38,150 nucleotides of DNA from contig CALUHO010000032.1 of NCBI GenBank assembly GCA_944320465.1, positions 1 to 38,150 on the forward strand, given 5' to 3'. This document shows positions 8,178 to 16,757 of the stretch, piece after piece (within the stretch, counting starts at the first letter, position 1; the number at the start of each line of letters is the position of its first letter). Under the pieces are notes generated by a model. It was not told the origin of the DNA, did not search any database, and worked only from the letters and a program-made list of their open reading frames with translations. The stretch comes from an uncultured Bacteroidales bacterium (GTDB lineage: Bacteria > Bacteroidota > Bacteroidia > Bacteroidales > P3). A program made the translations under genes and the position numbers.

Positions 8178-10781
8178 ATGATTAAGAAACAGGAACAGAT
8201 GAAGACTTCCGTGATGTTTTTGCTGATGGCTTTTGCTTGCCTCACGGCCGGGAGCGCATGGGGTCAGACCTTGGACGAGGCTGATGCGCACTACCATCGT
8301 TTCAACCAAATGCGCATGGAGGGTGCGGACGATGCCGCCCTTTACGACATGCTTTATCTCTGCTTCCAGGATTACGCCGCTATTGCCGAGGACGCGCCTG
8401 CAAGTTCGTCCGAATGCGTTGCCGCCAAGCGGGCTTTGCGTGAGATAGGCCCTTTTTTGCAAAGCGGCGCGGCATATTATTCGAGCCGGGGCAATGCGCG
8501 TAAAGCCTTGTTGTTTGCCCAGGCATACATGGATATTCCTTTGATGGAATCTTTTCAGGGGGAAACATTCAGTTACAGTGCAGCTTATCCCACGATGGCC
8601 TATTTTGCCGCTTCCGGGACTTACAATTCCGGGAACTATGCTAAAGCCATTGATTATTTCAAAGCCTACCTTGCATCGGGCGATGCAAGGTACCGGCAGA
8701 CCGTGTACACCTATATGGCCAAGGCTTGTATCGAGACAGGTAATTACGATTTGGCGATGCAGACATTGGAAGAGGCGGCTGATGCCTATCCTTCCGATTT
8801 CAACATCCTTTCTATGGCAATCAACAACTGCATAGACCGGGAGGACGAAACGAACCTTCAGAAATTCCTTGACAGGGCTTTGGCCTTGCGCCCCGGTGAT
8901 GAGACATTGCTCAATATCCAAGGGAGGCTTTATGAGAACACTTATCAGTTCTCTCGGGCTTTGGATGTCTACGGGCAACTGAGGCAGGCCAATCCTTCCA
9001 ATTTGGAGATAGCCCAGCATATAGCATTGAATACCTATAATATAGGTGTGCTGGACTACAACAAGGCCAGCATTTCCGCTTCTGATGCGGAGAGGAATCG
9101 TTACATGAATCTGGCTAAAGGCAAGTTCCGGGAAGCGGCTCGCGTTTTGGAGGCGGTGGTGGGTACTGTGCCTTCGGCGGCCAGATATTTGCAGGCACTT
9201 GCCACGGCCTACAGTTGCATAGGGGACAAGGAGCGTCTGGCGGCGACTAACAGCAAATTGGCCTCCATCGGAGGTCAGGAGGTTCCAGCGGATGCGGTTC
9301 CGGCCATGGTGGCTTTTTCGGAAAGGTCGTCCGGCGGGAATGCCTATGCGGCAGCAGCCGGGAAAGCGTATGCGGGAACTGTGGCGGAATCCGCCCTCTC
9401 CTCGGGAGACGGCTTGCCCGCCGGCAACGGGACGGACGTGGAGACACCCTTGTATTCGCAGTATGCCAAGGAATACGTGGAAAGGCGGATTCGAGAGTGG
9501 CAGGCCAAGGATCCCTATGAGACGGTAGCCGAATACCAGGAGAGGGTAACGGAAGAAAGCCGCGCTGCCAAGGTGGATGAATTGCTCAAGGACGCAGAAT
9601 CCACGTATATCGATACCTATGCGAAAAATATTAGATTCGATAATTTGACATTGAAGCCTTACGATGCGGACAACGGGGCTTTTTTGGTGGAATCCCCCTT
9701 CGGGGAACTGATTGTGCCTGTGCCGAGGGAGAACAACGAAGCCAAGGTGTTTGAAAGCAGCTGGAGCAGCATGCGTTTCACCGACCCGCAGTATTTCATT
9801 GCCAACGACCGCTTGATGCTTTCCGGCCTCACGTTCGTGACTCCTTTGGGCAATCGTTACCGTTACGATGCCAGCAAGGATTTGCGTTATGCCGAGACGG
9901 TGGTGGACATAGCCTTTGACCCTATCGAGGTGGCTGTCCCTGTCTCGGGACGCAAGGGGGAGGCCAGCATAGGCCGGCAGGAAATCACGATGGGGGTGGC
10001 AAAGTCGGACGTGGATGTGGATATCCCGCAGTCGGAGACTATCAACGAGAATACCTATGCCTTGATAATCGCGAACGAGAACTACAGCATGGTGTCGAAA
10101 GTGCCTTTCGCCTTGAACGACGGGCAGGTTTTTGCCGAATATTGCACAAAGACGCTGGGCTTGCCCAAGCGGAACGTCCTTTTGTTCAAGGATGCTTCCT
10201 ATGGCATCATGCTGAATGCCATGGACAGGATTAAGAGGATAGCGAATGCCTATGAGGGCGATATCGACATTCTTTTCTATTATGCAGGGCATGGCATTCC
10301 GGATGAGTCCAGCCGGGATGCTTTCCTGCTGCCGGTGGATGCGGACGGCAAACAGACCAAGGTTTGCTATCCGGTCAGCGAGCTTTATGCGGAATTGGGC
10401 CGGCTCGATGCCCGTTCGGTAACGGTATTCCTGGATGCCTGTTTCAGCGGTGCCAAACGCGATGGGGGCATGGTGGCCGAGGCGCGCGGCGTGGCTATCA
10501 AGCCCAAAGTGGCCGCGCCGCAAGGGAATACGGTGGTGTTCAGCGCGGTGTCAGACGATGAAACGGCTTTACCCTACGAGGAAAAAGGGCATGGCTTGTT
10601 CACATACTACCTTCTGAAGAAGCTCAAGGAAACCAAGGGGAAAGTCCGCCTGCAGGAATTGAGCGAATATGTGGCCAGGAACGTGTCGAGGGATGCTGAA
10701 ATCGTGAATAACAAGAGCCAGACACCTACCGTTGCCGTTTCGGAGACCTATTCGGGCAATTGGCAGGAAAAGGTCCTTTGA
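8178..10781 (+). CDS. Exported TPR-caspase family (C14-like) cysteine protease
   Basis: Probable periplasmic cysteine protease of the caspase/metacaspase clan. Order: signal peptide ending SAWGQ, TPR-like helical repeats (about residues 120-340), an Ala/Gly-rich linker (about 375-425), a module shared with the preceding protein (433-565), and a caspase domain (about 615-860). The catalytic dyad is visible as His705 in YYAGHG and Cys755 in LDACFSG. The acidic DACFSG context suggests a basic P1 residue, as in metacaspases, but that is inference. ATG 8178 gives 867 aa; ATG 8199 (MKTSVMFLLMAF) gives a more ordinary signal peptide and may be the true start. It follows the propeller gene by 8 nt. 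Substrate and activator are unknown. Confidence 0.85.
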   Translation: MIKKQEQMKTSVMFLLMAFACLTAGSAWGQTLDEADAHYHRFNQMRMEGADDAALYDMLYLCFQDYAAIAEDAPASSSECVAAKRALREIGPFLQSGAAYYSSRGNARKALLFAQAYMDIPLMESFQGETFSYSAAYPTMAYFAASGTYNSGNYAKAIDYFKAYLASGDARYRQTVYTYMAKACIETGNYDLAMQTLEEAADAYPSDFNILSMAINNCIDREDETNLQKFLDRALALRPGDETLLNIQGRLYENTYQFSRALDVYGQLRQANPSNLEIAQHIALNTYNIGVLDYNKASISASDAERNRYMNLAKGKFREAARVLEAVVGTVPSAARYLQALATAYSCIGDKERLAATNSKLASIGGQEVPADAVPAMVAFSERSSGGNAYAAAAGKAYAGTVAESALSSGDGLPAGNGTDVETPLYSQYAKEYVERRIREWQAKDPYETVAEYQERVTEESRAAKVDELLKDAESTYIDTYAKNIRFDNLTLKPYDADNGAFLVESPFGELIVPVPRENNEAKVFESSWSSMRFTDPQYFIANDRLMLSGLTFVTPLGNRYRYDASKDLRYAETVVDIAFDPIEVAVPVSGRKGEASIGRQEITMGVAKSDVDVDIPQSETINENTYALIIANENYSMVSKVPFALNDGQVFAEYCTKTLGLPKRNVLLFKDASYGIMLNAMDRIKRIANAYEGDIDILFYYAGHGIPDESSRDAFLLPVDADGKQTKVCYPVSELYAELGRLDARSVTVFLDACFSGAKRDGGMVAEARGVAIKPKVAAPQGNTVVFSAVSDDETALPYEEKGHGLFTYYLLKKLKETKGKVRLQELSEYVARNVSRDAEIVNNKSQTPTVAVSETYSGNWQEKVL

Positions 10782-10842
10782 TAGGGAATGTGCCGCAGCG
10801 ATAGCGTTTTTTTATCGTATCTGTAAGGTCGGAGGAATGACT

Positions 10843-11700
10843 ATGAGGTTTTTGTTTGCTCTTTTCCTGCTTTTGCCAGCGGTTTTGGCGGCGCAGCAGG
10901 CTAAACGGGTTTGCGGTGAACATACGTATTACGCGGAAGCTTCCTGTTCGTTGAACGAAGCCAAGCAGGCTGCTTTGACGGGGGCCAGGGTGCAGGCTTT
11001 GGCCAAGGAGTTCGGTACGGCGATTTCGCAGAGCATCGCTTCTCAGGAGAGTTCGGTCAACGGCGTGGAGACATCCTATTTCTCGCAGTTGAACATCCAC
11101 GAGGTGAACGGGGAATGGATCGAAGATGTGGCCGAACCGCAGTACGAGGTTTCTTTTGAGGAGGGTATGATAGTTGTCAAATGTTCGGTTTGCGGCTTGG
11201 CCCGGGAACTGACCAACAAGGCTGTGGATTTTGTGGCAGAACCCTTGCGGAATGGAACAGAATCAGGTTTCGCGAGTTCCGACTTCCATGACGGGGACGA
11301 TTTGTTCCTGCTTTTCAAAAGTCCGGTGGACGGCTATGTGGCCGTGTACTTGGTGGACGAGAGCCGGACGGCTTACTGCCTGCTGCCCTATGCCTCGGAT
11401 GCCGATGGGCAGCAGGCAGTCGAGCGTGATGAAGAATACGTGTTCTTTTCACCAAAATACAAGACGGAGAAAGGCCAAATGGTGGACGAGTACGTTCTTA
11501 ACTGTCGGAATGAGATGGAAATGAATCGTCTGTATGTGATTTTCTCTCCGAACCCGTTCGCCAAGGCCATGGATGACCGCCTTGAGGACGGCCTGCCCCG
11601 GCAGCTTGGCTTTGAGGAATTCTCCCGGTGGTTAGGCAAGAGCCGGAAGCGGGACGAGGAAATGGGAATGCGAGTATTTAACTTGAAAATAAGGAAGTAG
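10843..11700 (+). CDS. Exported DUF4384-like protein of the caspase operon
   Basis: A signal peptide (MRFLFALFLLLPAVLAAQQ) is followed by an N-terminal half with the helical pattern of LPP20/FlgT-type domains (KQAALTGARVQALAKEFG) and a C-terminal DUF4384-like beta domain (about residues 150-255, DDLFLLFKSPVDGYVAVYLV through RLYVIFSPNPF). DUF4384 is known to occur with caspase-like and kinase signalling proteins, which fits the neighbourhood; no biochemical function is known to me. The second of two close ATGs is chosen because GGAGG at 10831-10835 lies 7 nt before it, while the first ATG (10837) is only 1 nt from that site. The gap from the caspase gene is 61 nt. Length 285 aa. Confidence 0.7.
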   Translation: MRFLFALFLLLPAVLAAQQAKRVCGEHTYYAEASCSLNEAKQAALTGARVQALAKEFGTAISQSIASQESSVNGVETSYFSQLNIHEVNGEWIEDVAEPQYEVSFEEGMIVVKCSVCGLARELTNKAVDFVAEPLRNGTESGFASSDFHDGDDLFLLFKSPVDGYVAVYLVDESRTAYCLLPYASDADGQQAVERDEEYVFFSPKYKTEKGQMVDEYVLNCRNEMEMNRLYVIFSPNPFAKAMDDRLEDGLPRQLGFEEFSRWLGKSRKRDEEMGMRVFNLKIRK

Positions 11701-11783
11701 CAGTTTTTGTCGAAGAAAGCATCTCTTTTCCCCAGATAGCCTGCCGTTGTTGATGGACAAGAAAACAATCAAAATTTAAAAGT

Positions 11784-12413
11784 ATGAAAAAGTTGATTTT
11801 CTTATGTTTGGCATTTTTCTTGGCGTTGCCTTTCGCTCAAGCGCAGAACCGCACCTTGGAGAAAGCCCGGGAAAAGGAGTACAAGACCAAGATGAAAGAG
11901 TACAAGAAGGAAGGCTGGAAACTGTTTGGCAGTTCACGCAGCTTGGACGTGGCCTTGCTTTCGCATTACGACCGTTTGAACAACTTGGGCGAGGACGGGC
12001 GCGAGGTGGTTGGCATCGCTGCCAGGTTCAAGTCAAAGAACGTGGGCAAGCAGATGGCCGTCAACAATGCTTGTGTCACGTACGCGCAGCAAGCCGGAAG
12101 CCATGTGAAGGGGCGGGTTGTCAGCGACATGGCGGGAGACGGCGTGGAGGCTGGCGATGAATTCGACCATTTCTATGCGGCCTATGAACGGGCGGTAGAG
12201 TCGGAAATCAAAGGCGAGATGCAGGAATCATACAGCATTATCCGCGACAACGGGGACGGGACATACGAAATGCAGGTGTATTATATCGTCAGTGAGAGCG
12301 CGGCTTCGAAAGCACGCATCCGGGCCTTGGAGAACATGGCCAAGGAAAGCGCAGCTGCACGGCAGTATGCTGAGAAGGTTTCCGAATTTGTCCGGGAAGG
12401 CTTTGCGGAATAG
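11784..12413 (+). CDS. Small exported LPP20/FlgT-like protein of the caspase operon
   Basis: 209 aa, with a clear signal peptide (residues 1-20, ending FAQAQ), then a Lys-rich helix (about 21-55) and an alpha/beta segment reminiscent of LPP20-type domains: alternating small residues in NNACVTYAQQAGSHVKGR, a strand region TYEMQVYYIVSE, and C-terminal helices rich in Ala and Lys. I do not recognise a named family with certainty. It is the last gene of the module, 83 nt after the DUF4384-like gene, and converges on rseP. The same type of fold appears in the N-terminal half of the preceding protein, hinting at a complex of related subunits. Confidence 0.65.
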   Translation: MKKLIFLCLAFFLALPFAQAQNRTLEKAREKEYKTKMKEYKKEGWKLFGSSRSLDVALLSHYDRLNNLGEDGREVVGIAARFKSKNVGKQMAVNNACVTYAQQAGSHVKGRVVSDMAGDGVEAGDEFDHFYAAYERAVESEIKGEMQESYSIIRDNGDGTYEMQVYYIVSESAASKARIRALENMAKESAAARQYAEKVSEFVREGFAE

Positions 12414-12472
12414 GCATCGGATTCCCGATAGCTTGGTGCGGCATCCGCATCCTCTTTTCCCTTTTTTTCATG

Positions 12473-12531
12473 GAATCGGTCATCAGGCTGCCGGATATCC
12501 TTTGCAGGGCTGGCTTTCTGATGGCCGATTC
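12473..12531. terminator. Long dyad between convergent operons
   Basis: 12473-12486 and 12518-12531 are inverted repeats (13 of 14 positions, the exception a possible G-U pair) around a 31-nt loop, in the 159-bp gap between the caspase operon and rseP, which converge. There is no T-run on either strand, so a bidirectional terminator role is only a guess. Confidence 0.35.
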
Positions 12532-12572
12532 GAGTTTAAGGAAGCTTGCTGTGATCCGGCTTGCGTTTCCGG

Positions 12573-13880
12573 CTATTTCAGCAGCCGGAAGATGTCGTTG
12601 GCAAAGACGAAGATGATGAGCGCGAACAGGATCGCCATTCCTGCCATCTGCGCTTTCTCTAAGACGGCATCGCTCACCTTTTTCCGCGTAATCATTTCAT
12701 AAAGTGTGAACATCATGTGCCCGCCGTCCAAGCCGGGAATCGGCAGTATGTTCATAAAGGCTAAAATCAAGGAGAGCATCCCGGTGATGAACCAGAAGCG
12801 GTCCCAGTTCCAGACCGGGCCGTAGATGGTGGCGATGCCGATAGGACCTTGCAGGCTTTCGCTCGCTTTTTCCTGTCCGGAGAAAACCTTGCCCAATCCT
12901 CGTATATTGGTCCAAATCAAGTCGAAAGCATCCCGTGTGCCATAGCGGAGCGCGCTGCTGACCGTATAGTTCTTGTAGTCCAAGGGAAAGGCTGTCAGGA
13001 TGCCGACAAGGCCGGTGCTGTCCACTTTCATCCCTAATTGTAAGGTATCGTTCTGGCGGACAATGCCTAAAGTCACACTGTCGTTCTTTAGTCCGGCTAT
13101 GGTTTCTTTGAAGTTGCCGAACGAAGGCACGTTCCGGCCGTTGACAGCGAAAATCAGGTCGCCGGCTTCCACGCCGGCTTTCTCGGCCGGGTATCCGGAA
13201 GCGGCTTCCTTGACAACGGTGGGGTAGTTTGTGATGTCTACTAATGGCAGGGAGCTTTGGTTCAGTTTCTTGTAAAAATTCGAAGGGATTTCTACGCTTA
13301 CTTCCCGGCCATCCCGGATCACGCTGATCTCGCCGCCCAGAAGGGAGCTGTTGGGAATCGCGTCCGAGAACCGTTCCCGGCTCTTGCCGTTGGGGCCGAT
13401 GATCTTGTCCCCGGTCTGGAATCCTGCTTCCCTACCCAAAGGATAGGCGTAGATGCCGTATTCATTGACTGCCGAGGTGGGCAGGTAGCCTTTCTGCTGG
13501 TAGAGGATGCCGGTAAAGATCAGGATGCCGACAATCAGGTTCATGATGACACCGGCCGTAATGACGATGAAGCGTTTCCAAGCGGCCTTGCTCCGGTATT
13601 CCCAAGGCTGCGGCTCTTTTTTCATGCTTTCGGTATCCATCGATTCGTCCACCATGCCTGCAATCTTGCAGTATCCGCCCAAAGGCAGCCAGCCGATGCC
13701 GTATTCGGTTTCCCCGATCTTGAAGCTCAGCAATTTGAAGCCTCCGGCATCGAAGAAGAGATAGAACTTGTCCACGCGGATGCCGAAAATCCGGGCGGCC
13801 AGGTAATGGCCTAATTCATGGACAAAGACTAGGAGGGAGAGGCCCAGCAGCAACTGCCCGGCCATTATCAGTGCGTTCAT
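12573..13880 (-). CDS. rseP: RIP zinc metalloprotease (site-2 protease)
   Basis: Inner-membrane protease that cuts transmembrane segments, typically of anti-sigma factors, in envelope stress signalling. The zinc motif HELGH is at residues 21-25 in the first membrane helix, and the third ligand motif NILPIPGLDGG lies near the C-terminus. Between them are a conserved GWLPLGGY segment and PDZ-like sequence (about 210-290, with SGYPAEKAGVEAGDLIFAVN). At 435 aa the length is normal for Bacteroidota. It lies 111 bp downstream of dxr on the same strand, a pairing common in Bacteroidota. ATG 13880 gives the expected N-terminal helix. Confidence 0.93.
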   Translation of the reverse strand: MNALIMAGQLLLGLSLLVFVHELGHYLAARIFGIRVDKFYLFFDAGGFKLLSFKIGETEYGIGWLPLGGYCKIAGMVDESMDTESMKKEPQPWEYRSKAAWKRFIVITAGVIMNLIVGILIFTGILYQQKGYLPTSAVNEYGIYAYPLGREAGFQTGDKIIGPNGKSRERFSDAIPNSSLLGGEISVIRDGREVSVEIPSNFYKKLNQSSLPLVDITNYPTVVKEAASGYPAEKAGVEAGDLIFAVNGRNVPSFGNFKETIAGLKNDSVTLGIVRQNDTLQLGMKVDSTGLVGILTAFPLDYKNYTVSSALRYGTRDAFDLIWTNIRGLGKVFSGQEKASESLQGPIGIATIYGPVWNWDRFWFITGMLSLILAFMNILPIPGLDGGHMMFTLYEMITRKKVSDAVLEKAQMAGMAILFALIIFVFANDIFRLLK

Positions 13881-13991
13881 TTTTAATTATCGGTTAGTTA
13901 AGAGGTGTTCTCTGAATCAGTTTAAAAGCAACAGGAATCCACCGGGCGCAAGGTGCTTCGGCGGGGGCATCCCGGAAACGCCAGCCAGCCG

Positions 13992-15206
13992 TTATCGGGC
14001 CCGTGTCATGAGGGAGGATGCGCCGATTGATTCTTGGCAGAGGCGACGGCTCTCTGCGTCCGACTCGTTCAATTCTTCTATGTTCGGAGCGGGTAGGAAA
14101 CTGGCCTTTTCCATGGTCCGGGCAATCAGGTCGGCGATGGCCAAGAATGGAATCCTTTCCTCCAAAAAGGCTTGAACCGCTATCTCGTTGGCGGCGTTCA
14201 TGATGCAGGGCATGTTGCCGCCTTTGTCGAGGGCTTGGTAGGCCAACGGTAGGCAGCGGAAAGTCCCGGTGTCGGGTTTCTCGAAATGCAGGCATCCGAT
14301 CTGCGCCAAGTCCAAGCGGGGAACGTCCAACGACAGGCGTTGCGGGAAGCTGAGCGCGTATTGTATCGGTAATCGCATGTCGGGAAGGCCGAGCTGTGCC
14401 TTGACCGAACCGTCTTGGAAAGATACCATCGAATGGACGATGCTTTCGGGATGGATCACTACCTCGATGTCCTGCGGATTTACGCCGAACAGCCAGCGGG
14501 CCTCGATCATTTCCAAGCCTTTGTTCATCAGCGTGGCCGAATCGACCGAGATTTTCCGTCCCATGTGCCAGGTGGGATGCTTCAAGGCTTGTTCCGGTTT
14601 GATGTCTTGCAGCTGTTCCCGTTTCTTGCCCCGGAACGGGCCGCCCGAACCGGTCAGGAAGATTCTTTCCACCGGGTTCATGTATTCGCCGGCAAGGCAT
14701 TGGAAGATGGCCGAGTGTTCCGAGTCGATGGGGGTGATGGCCACCTGCTGTTCGCGGGCGGCCCGGCATACGAGCGCGCCTCCGGCCACCAAGGTCTCTT
14801 TATTGGCCAGCGCGATATATTTGCCGGCTTGGATGGCTTTCATCGTGGGCTGCAGGCCTGCGTAGCCCAAAAGCGCGGTCACCACGGTATCCACGCTTTC
14901 GCAAGTGGCGGCATCGGCTATCGAGCCTGCTCCGGCAAAGACCTTGGTATCGGTATGCGCCAAGGCATCACGGACCTTTTCGTAAAGGGTCTCGTTGCCG
15001 ATGACAACGATATCGGGTCTGAATTCCAGCGCCTGAAGGATGAGCAAATCGGCTTGGTTTTGCGCTGTCAGCACTTCGATGCAAAAGGCATCCGGATGCT
15101 GGCGGACAACGTCCAAGGCCTGGGTTCCAATGGAACCAGTGGAGCCTAAGATTGCCAAGCGCTTTGGCTTGTCATGATATTGTGTTGAAAAAGAGTTTGT
15201 TTCCAA
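13992..15206 (-). CDS. dxr: 1-deoxy-D-xylulose-5-phosphate reductoisomerase
   Basis: Converts DXP to 2-C-methyl-D-erythritol 4-phosphate with NADPH, the committed step of the non-mevalonate isoprenoid pathway. The Rossmann motif ILGSTGSIGTQAL, the metal/substrate region IDSEHSAIFQCL, and GSGGPF, MGRKISVDSATLMNKGLE and the C-terminal HHxx-less NAANEIAVQAFL region are all present and in order; the 404-aa length is normal. The only plausible start before the Rossmann motif is TTG at 15204-15206; the nearby ATG is out of frame. M23 upstream and rseP downstream are on the same strand and probably cotranscribed. Confidence 0.93.
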   Translation of the reverse strand: METNSFSTQYHDKPKRLAILGSTGSIGTQALDVVRQHPDAFCIEVLTAQNQADLLILQALEFRPDIVVIGNETLYEKVRDALAHTDTKVFAGAGSIADAATCESVDTVVTALLGYAGLQPTMKAIQAGKYIALANKETLVAGGALVCRAAREQQVAITPIDSEHSAIFQCLAGEYMNPVERIFLTGSGGPFRGKKREQLQDIKPEQALKHPTWHMGRKISVDSATLMNKGLEMIEARWLFGVNPQDIEVVIHPESIVHSMVSFQDGSVKAQLGLPDMRLPIQYALSFPQRLSLDVPRLDLAQIGCLHFEKPDTGTFRCLPLAYQALDKGGNMPCIMNAANEIAVQAFLEERIPFLAIADLIARTMEKASFLPAPNIEELNESDAESRRLCQESIGASSLMTRAR

Positions 15207-15270
15207 TTTGAAAAATTAAGGTCTGTTAAAAAATAGCGGGACTGGTAGTTTGGGGGTATTCTGGTTCCCC

Positions 15271-16170
15271 TCAAAATGCAATGTAATTTTCTGGATCCAT
15301 CGGGCTGCCGTTATACCAGAGTTCGAAATGCAAACCGTTGGTATGCTTGAGTTCGGAAGAACTGCCGGTCATGCCGATGGCTTCGCCGGCTTTGGCAAAT
15401 TCCCCGCTGCGCTTGAATAAGGCCGAAGCGGAAGAATAGATAGTGATGATATTCCCTTCATGCTGTAAGGCAAGGATATATCCGTCATCGGGCGACCACG
15501 AGGTGAATATTACATTTCCATCCAAGGCGGCTTTGATGACAGCATTGGTTTCGGTTTCGATATCGGTACCTAAATGGTGTTTTTGATAGTTGAATTGTTG
15601 GGTGATTTCGCCTTCAGATGGAGGATAAAACAAGGATTTTTCCGAAGATCCTGAGCGGAGAGGGTCGGCAATCCCCAATTGCGTTCCGCTGACATCGAGG
15701 GTATAAGGGTCTGCGTTTTCTATTTCCAACCGGAGCAGTGAATCTTCCAGGCTTCGGCGGTACTCGATGTTGTGGTAGTCTCGCAAAGAGTCGTGTATGG
15801 GCTGGATTTCGTCTTCAGGGATGCTGCCGGTAAGAGCGGCGTTGAGCGTGCGTAGCATCAGTTTCTGGGCCTCCAGCTGCTGTTGCAGGGAGTCGAGCCG
15901 GATCCGGTCGTTGATGCTCTGTTCTACGAATTCCCGTTTGATGTATCCGGGAACATATTGCCGTATGGGCGTGTAAATGATGATGACCATGGTGATGGCG
16001 ACCACGATAAGGCTGCCCAAGGCGAGCAGTGTCCATAAGTTGAGGCTGGAGAGTCTGAAAGACAGCTTTTCGTGAAAGTTCTCGTCCGTGACCGAAAGCC
16101 GGTACTTGTGCCTGACATCGGTGAAGGCTTTTTTCCAGATTTTCTTTATGGAGGGACGTTGCTTTTTCAA
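15271..16170 (-). CDS. Membrane-anchored M23/LytM-domain protein with a degenerate active site
   Basis: Predicted inner-membrane protein facing the periplasm: a basic N-terminus, one membrane helix (about residues 48-68), a coiled-coil-like stretch (about 85-165) and a C-terminal LytM beta domain (about 185-295). M23 peptidases cut peptidoglycan cross-bridges with a zinc site HxxxD plus HxH. Here His199 and Asp203 (HLGTD) are present, but the second motif reads NGLHFELW: His281 is kept and the first His of HxH is Gly279. This resembles EnvC/NlpD-type regulators, which activate amidases without being enzymes. The start is TTG at 16168-16170, as no in-frame ATG precedes the conserved region. 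It lies 64 nt before dxr. Confidence 0.82.
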   Translation of the reverse strand: MKKQRPSIKKIWKKAFTDVRHKYRLSVTDENFHEKLSFRLSSLNLWTLLALGSLIVVAITMVIIIYTPIRQYVPGYIKREFVEQSINDRIRLDSLQQQLEAQKLMLRTLNAALTGSIPEDEIQPIHDSLRDYHNIEYRRSLEDSLLRLEIENADPYTLDVSGTQLGIADPLRSGSSEKSLFYPPSEGEITQQFNYQKHHLGTDIETETNAVIKAALDGNVIFTSWSPDDGYILALQHEGNIITIYSSASALFKRSGEFAKAGEAIGMTGSSSELKHTNGLHFELWYNGSPMDPENYIAF

Positions 16171-16312
16171 TTTTGTTTTCTTTTGAAAGACAGGTGTTTG
16201 TGGCGATTTATCGCAGGCGATGCCTGTCTTTGGAAAACCGCTAAGTTACAATTTAATTTTGTATACTGGGGAAATCCGGATTTTTTCTGTTTTTTTACAA
16301 GTTTCTGTTTAG

Positions 16313-16505
16313 CCCAAATCGGTCATTAGACACGCCGGGGCTGTTTTCGGTTAGGAAAATGAGGCTTTCGGGCATCTTGCCCGCCTCTGTCCGCATCCTG
16401 ATTCTCGCTACGCCTCGACGTAGCCCGCTACGCCTTCGGCTAGGCGAGAAGCATGCTGCATGACACAAGCGGGCAATCTCCCCAAAGTCTAATGACCGAT
16501 TTGGG
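16313..16505. mobile_element. Complete 193-bp MITE with 19-bp terminal inverted repeats
   Basis: The ends are perfect 19-bp inverted repeats, CCCAAATCGGTCATTAGAC at 16313-16331 and its complement at 16487-16505. They are flanked by a 5-bp direct repeat TTTAG (16308-16312 and 16506-16510), the expected target duplication. The interior has no gene but folds strongly, for example CGGGCA-TCT-TGCCCG near 16370 and GCTACG-CCTCGA-CGTAGC near 16410. A second copy, identical over the visible 70 bases, is at 1-70. It must be moved by a transposase encoded elsewhere; the family is unknown. Confidence 0.85.
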
Positions 16506-16617
16506 TTTAGGGGCGATGCCGGGGATTGATAGGATGGGGAGAAAATCGCATGGATTTGTGCTATCTTATCCGGAGCTTGCCATCCGCCCTGCCATTCGAT
16601 TGTCTTGATTTACACGT

Positions 16618-16652
16618 TTTGTAAAAAAAATCAAAACAGTTTCGTATCTTCG
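16618..16652 (+). promoter_or_regulatory. Promoter for lysS operon
   Basis: TTTG at 16618-16621 and TATCTTCG at 16645-16652 resemble the Bacteroidales -33/-7 pair, with one mismatch in the -7 box and a spacer of 23 nt, slightly long. It predicts a leader of about 100 nt before ATG 16758. An 8-bp hairpin (16651-16658 with 16662-16669) sits at the expected transcript start. Confidence 0.5.
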
Positions 16653-16757
16653 CGCCTTTATAAGGTGCGAGGAGGAAGGGGAAATCAGTAAGGATTCCAA
16701 ATTTGTGTTTTCCCCGTTCGGCATCCACCGGAATATTTATCAAAAACCGTATTGACA

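Noticed and set aside
8166..10523. 785-codon open frame antisense to the caspase gene
   Set aside because: It mirrors the plus-strand coding frame, has no recognisable domain or signal peptide, and the plus frame encodes clear TPR and caspase motifs.
16651..16669. Hairpin at the lysS transcript start as a T-box or attenuator
   Set aside because: It is only an 8-bp stem, overlaps the promoter, and lacks T-box motifs or a following T-run.
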